DNA from: Omnitrophica bacterium RIFCSPLOWO2_01_FULL_45_10
Lineage (GTDB): Bacteria; Omnitrophota; Gorgyraeia; 2-01-FULL-45-10
Length of the DNA stretch: 26,093 nucleotides
Assembly (NCBI GenBank): GCA_001804165.1
Contig: MHFL01000022.1
Span: forward strand, 30,231-56,323
Direction: 5' to 3'
Part shown: in pieces, positions 23,202-26,093 of the stretch
Position numbering within the stretch: position 1 is the stretch's first letter
Layout: each line of letters begins with the position of its first letter
Position numbers and translations under genes: made by a program
Notes under the pieces: generated by a model
Seen by the model: the letters and a program-made list of their open reading frames with translations, nothing else
What the model was told of the DNA's origin: nothing
Database searches by the model: none

Positions 23202-25157
23202 TTAGAGACTATTCTCTATCCTTTCTACCAGATTATCACTCGTGGACGTGAGGTCGAAATAATTCTCTATGAAATTTTTCCGCCTCTCATGCGCCAGAGG
23301 TCCTTCCTCGCGCCTCATGTAATCGTCGACTATTTTCCTAAGATGCGCGGGACTGTTTGAATAGACAGCAAGGTCGCTTACGCCTGAGAGGGGATTCATA
23401 TCAACGACGCTTGACAGCCTTGGCACAATGACAGGGCATCCGACCGCAATGCTCTCCAACGCCGCCGAAGAACTCGCGACAATAGCCGCTTTCGCAGATG
23501 ATAAAAAGTTCATTATGTTGTCATTTGAAACAACAAATGTATCGCTATCGAAATTGATTCCTAGACTCCTGACCAACAACTTTACGGGATAGAGGTAATG
23601 CTCTTTTAAAATTACCTGATAATCGGTTTTGCCATTGAACGCCTGATGAATATAAATCAACATCTCTCTCAATTCTTTTCTATTTACGGACAATACAACC
23701 AGAACCTTATTTTCTCTATTATTCCAAGGGATATCGCTCTTCAAATATTCCTTGAGATGCTGGTATCTTATCGCAGATAGTAAAAAGATCTTCTTATCGC
23801 TCCATCCCGATTTCTTTAAAAGTTCGAGAGAACTTTTACCATAACAGGCTATGCGGGCAGGGAGCGGTATGGAAGATGCTGTCCTTAAATCCTCTCTCAG
23901 ATCATCTCTATAATCAAAAAATTGCAGCAATAATAATGAGATCGCGGTGTGCAGTATACCGACTGTTTTAACATCCCTCTCATGAAACACGAAATTAAGC
24001 GCCCGCTCCCACGCCTTGTTTTCAAGTGGATACAGGACGATCGTCTTTTCTTTTATCTCATTTGAAATATTCCTGAATATCTTATGAAAAAAGATGCCGT
24101 TCATCAGGGCGCTTCCGGCAAACGATGAGAAAAAATCATCCTCAAAAAGACTCCAGATATTAATTTGGCTGTTAGAATATTTTAGACCTTCGGAAAAAGC
24201 GGATATCTTTTTAAAAAATCTTCCCGCAAAAGAAACGTACTCCGCCAAGCTCGAAAGCGCGTCTATCAATGTTAGCCACTCTTCTACAAAATATATGCGG
24301 CCATTACGAAGATTAAAGCGCCTTCCTAACTCGACGGCCTTTTTGAAAGAGAGGCCTCCGATATTATAAGTTATCGCGAACCAAATAATCCCGTCCCTGT
24401 ATCTATCCTCCAACTCAGACTGCAATGCATTATAATATTTATTAACGAACCTATTCTGGGTTGAAGATTCCTTATCAACCAACGGAAAATAGGTGAATAC
24501 GGCGTATCTTATGTTCTTCAAAATCTCCTTCCTGGAATCCTGGCCTCTTGTATTAACGGATAGGATAATCAGTTTATACATGAAATAGAGCCAGTATTTT
24601 GACGCCTTTAAAAAATTTACAAAGATCAAAAAAGGCGGCGATTTCTTTTTAGAGTGCCTGAAATCCGTGCATTTATATCCCAGAACCGGTCCGTTGTCCA
24701 TTATCGCAGCCGATAATTCAGGGGAGCCGACATCGACCATTATCTCTTTAATGCCGTGTTCATCCGTCAGCCTTAAGATCGCGAGCAGTTTTACGAGATT
24801 ATGATATGAAGAATCCCTCCACTGATTTTTCTCAACTATGCTTGATGTCCACCATACGGAAAAATCGGAATGCTTATATTTGAAATGATGATTATTTTTT
24901 GATCCCAATTCTGAAATGAATTTGATAAAATTTTCTCGTTCGGAGAAAGAGATCTTATTGAAATAGTCAAGATACGGCAGGGTCTTGACCTCGCTCGCCT
25001 CTAATGAAGCCAGGCGCGTCCTTGTCAAGGCGACCATGTCTTGATTGGTCGTTACAGGACACAAGAATATTTGGCCGCTTTTGTCCTTCGCCGACCAGCG
25101 GACGAATTTATCGATGCAAGAGGTGTCGTCGAACACATAGAGTGCGGCGCTCTTCAT
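23202..25157 (-). CDS. Large surface-carbohydrate biosynthesis protein, possible GT-B transferase
   Basis: A 651-aa protein without a clear catalytic signature. The N-terminal ~200 residues include DFSVWWTSSIVEKNQW, and I suspect the family named surface carbohydrate biosynthesis protein (TIGR04326-like, from Leptospira O-antigen loci), though I cannot run the model. A moderately hydrophobic stretch near 180-205 (YWLYFMYKLIILSV) could touch the membrane. The last third resembles the C-terminal half of capsule or CDP-glycerol-type GT-B transferases: LVVLSVNRKE, YQVILKEHYLYP, and AAIVASSSAALESIAVGCPVIVPR split across about 569-592. It starts 1 nt after the SDR stop, so it is cotranslated with it. 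Glycosyltransferase activity is plausible only. Confidence 0.75.
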   Translation of the reverse strand: MKSAALYVFDDTSCIDKFVRWSAKDKSGQIFLCPVTTNQDMVALTRTRLASLEASEVKTLPYLDYFNKISFSERENFIKFISELGSKNNHHFKYKHSDFSVWWTSSIVEKNQWRDSSYHNLVKLLAILRLTDEHGIKEIMVDVGSPELSAAIMDNGPVLGYKCTDFRHSKKKSPPFLIFVNFLKASKYWLYFMYKLIILSVNTRGQDSRKEILKNIRYAVFTYFPLVDKESSTQNRFVNKYYNALQSELEDRYRDGIIWFAITYNIGGLSFKKAVELGRRFNLRNGRIYFVEEWLTLIDALSSLAEYVSFAGRFFKKISAFSEGLKYSNSQINIWSLFEDDFFSSFAGSALMNGIFFHKIFRNISNEIKEKTIVLYPLENKAWERALNFVFHERDVKTVGILHTAISLLLLQFFDYRDDLREDLRTASSIPLPARIACYGKSSLELLKKSGWSDKKIFLLSAIRYQHLKEYLKSDIPWNNRENKVLVVLSVNRKELREMLIYIHQAFNGKTDYQVILKEHYLYPVKLLVRSLGINFDSDTFVVSNDNIMNFLSSAKAAIVASSSAALESIAVGCPVIVPRLSSVVDMNPLSGVSDLAVYSNSPAHLRKIVDDYMRREEGPLAHERRKNFIENYFDLTSTSDNLVERIENSL

Positions 25158-25158
25158 A

Positions 25159-26061
25159 TCACTTTACTCTCTCCTCGACTGTGTGCGAAGATGAATGTAT
25201 CTCATTTATGCATTCCAATAGCCCCTGACCCAGGTCCACATAACAATCCGAGGTTAGTTTGTACCCGACCTTCGGGGTGAAGGAATATGGCGTCAGGTTA
25301 TAGTGAGCTGTATTAGGCGTGCCGAACTCGATCTCGATACCGTCACCCATGATCTCTCTTATTGTAAAAAGAAATTCTTTAAATTTCATCGGATGATGGC
25401 CTGTTATGATTATATATTTATTCTCATGCTTATCCGAGAGGATATCCGCGCTCAGGCGCGCCGCGTCCCTCACATGGACATACTCCCTCATCTCCTCTCC
25501 GTGAGCAGGACAGACTATTTTTTTCTTCGACAGACCATCTCTTAAATATCTATAGACGCTATTACGGCGATCCGCGCGCGGCCCGTACACCGTGCCGTAG
25601 CGAAGGATGGTATAACCAAGCCCGTAACGCCTCTGGTACTCCTCAATATAGAGCTCTGCCGACTGTTTTGAGCACCTGTAGAATCCGCCTTTGTCGCTAT
25701 ATACGTAGACCGTGCTGGCGAATATGAATCTTTTCGCCTTTGCGGTCTTTGCTGCCTCAAGCAAAACCACCGTGCCCTGCACATTCTGGACTATGGTCTC
25801 GAGCGATCTTGTTCCTGCGTCATCGAGGTCCGCTATGCCGGCGAAATGATAGATATAATCGCAGCCCTTGACCGAGTCTTTAACTTTATCCTCATCTAAA
25901 ATATCTCCGATGATCATCCGCTGGTTAGATTTAATATACCGCGAGGGTTTCAAGTCGTAAATTACAACATCGTAACCGTCTTCGGTCAAGGTATCAGCCA
26001 CATGACTTCCAAGAAAACCAGATCCTCCAAACACAATCGCTTTCATCCTGACAGCATTCAT
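25159..26061 (-). CDS. NAD-dependent sugar-nucleotide epimerase/dehydratase (extended SDR)
   Basis: A 300-aa SDR with GGSGFLG (12-18), D36 after the second strand, YHFAGIADLDDA (71-82), FASTVYVYSDKGGFYRCSK (114-132, Y128-x3-K132) and REYVHVRDAARL. The spacing between the active-site Ser (S116) and Tyr128 is shorter than in GalE or RmlB, a form I have seen in a branch of unassigned epimerases of glycan loci. The ATG at 26061 is supported by a strong GGAGGAGG ribosome-binding site 6 nt upstream; a second ATG at 26046 lacks one. It is the first gene visible of the operon and is read with the 651-aa protein. The final 32 nt of the window (26062-26093) hold only this ribosome-binding site. Confidence 0.87.
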   Translation of the reverse strand: MNAVRMKAIVFGGSGFLGSHVADTLTEDGYDVVIYDLKPSRYIKSNQRMIIGDILDEDKVKDSVKGCDYIYHFAGIADLDDAGTRSLETIVQNVQGTVVLLEAAKTAKAKRFIFASTVYVYSDKGGFYRCSKQSAELYIEEYQRRYGLGYTILRYGTVYGPRADRRNSVYRYLRDGLSKKKIVCPAHGEEMREYVHVRDAARLSADILSDKHENKYIIITGHHPMKFKEFLFTIREIMGDGIEIEFGTPNTAHYNLTPYSFTPKVGYKLTSDCYVDLGQGLLECINEIHSSSHTVEERVK

Positions 26062-26093
26062 TCTTTGACCTCCTCCTTTAATCCCTGTAAACC

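Overview
The window is one long surface-glycan (LPS O-antigen or capsule type) biosynthesis locus. All 23 complete or near-complete genes, plus a 24th cut by the left edge, lie on the minus strand, so transcription runs from position 26093 down to 1. Packing is very tight: several ATGA, TAATG or TGATG start/stop overlaps, three 20-nt overlaps, and only four gaps longer than 60 nt. I see no rRNA, tRNA, CRISPR array or transposase gene. The WecA/MraY-type initiating transferase, the O-antigen ligase/polymerase and the heptosyltransferase-family enzyme point to a Gram-negative-type envelope. The mix of pyruvate-dehydrogenase-like E1 genes, an HddA-like GHMP kinase and a B12-type radical SAM protein resembles loci I associate with uncultivated candidate-phylum bacteria such as Omnitrophota. 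That placement is an impression, not a demonstrated assignment.

Layout in transcription order. (A) 26061-21365: an SDR epimerase, a 651-aa surface-carbohydrate protein, an RmlD-like reductase and a GT2. (B) 21299-18575, after a 65-nt gap with a candidate promoter: an atypical GT2 and an E1 alpha/E1 beta thiamine-diphosphate enzyme pair without E2/E3 partners. (C) 18497-12877, after a 77-nt leader that can form an H-type pseudoknot: an SDR, a B12-binding-type radical SAM enzyme, an HddA-like kinase, a DegT-fold enzyme whose PLP lysine is replaced by histidine (ColD/E1-type 3-dehydratase), and an Fcl/ColC-like SDR with an eroded active site. (D) 12812-5382, after a 64-nt AT-rich gap: a glycosyltransferase-TM-DUF218 fusion, a GT4, a GalE-like SDR, the WecA-like initiating transferase, the O-antigen ligase/polymerase and a GT9. 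(E) 5385-1: two tandem families of GT2 enzymes (three with a C-terminal extension, then three WaaE-like, the last cut by the window edge). Family E is interrupted by the only large non-coding stretch (934-1358), which holds a REP-like double hairpin and a 227-bp imperfect inverted-repeat element.

Working model (inference): module C makes one or more unusual nucleotide sugars, very likely a 3-deoxy or 3,6-dideoxy sugar. The E1 alpha/beta pair of module B may add a two-carbon branch to a keto-sugar. The many glycosyltransferases assemble a repeat on undecaprenyl phosphate started by the WecA-like protein, and the ligase/polymerase finishes it. A flippase, sugar-nucleotide transferases and ManC/Gmd-type supply genes are not in the window.
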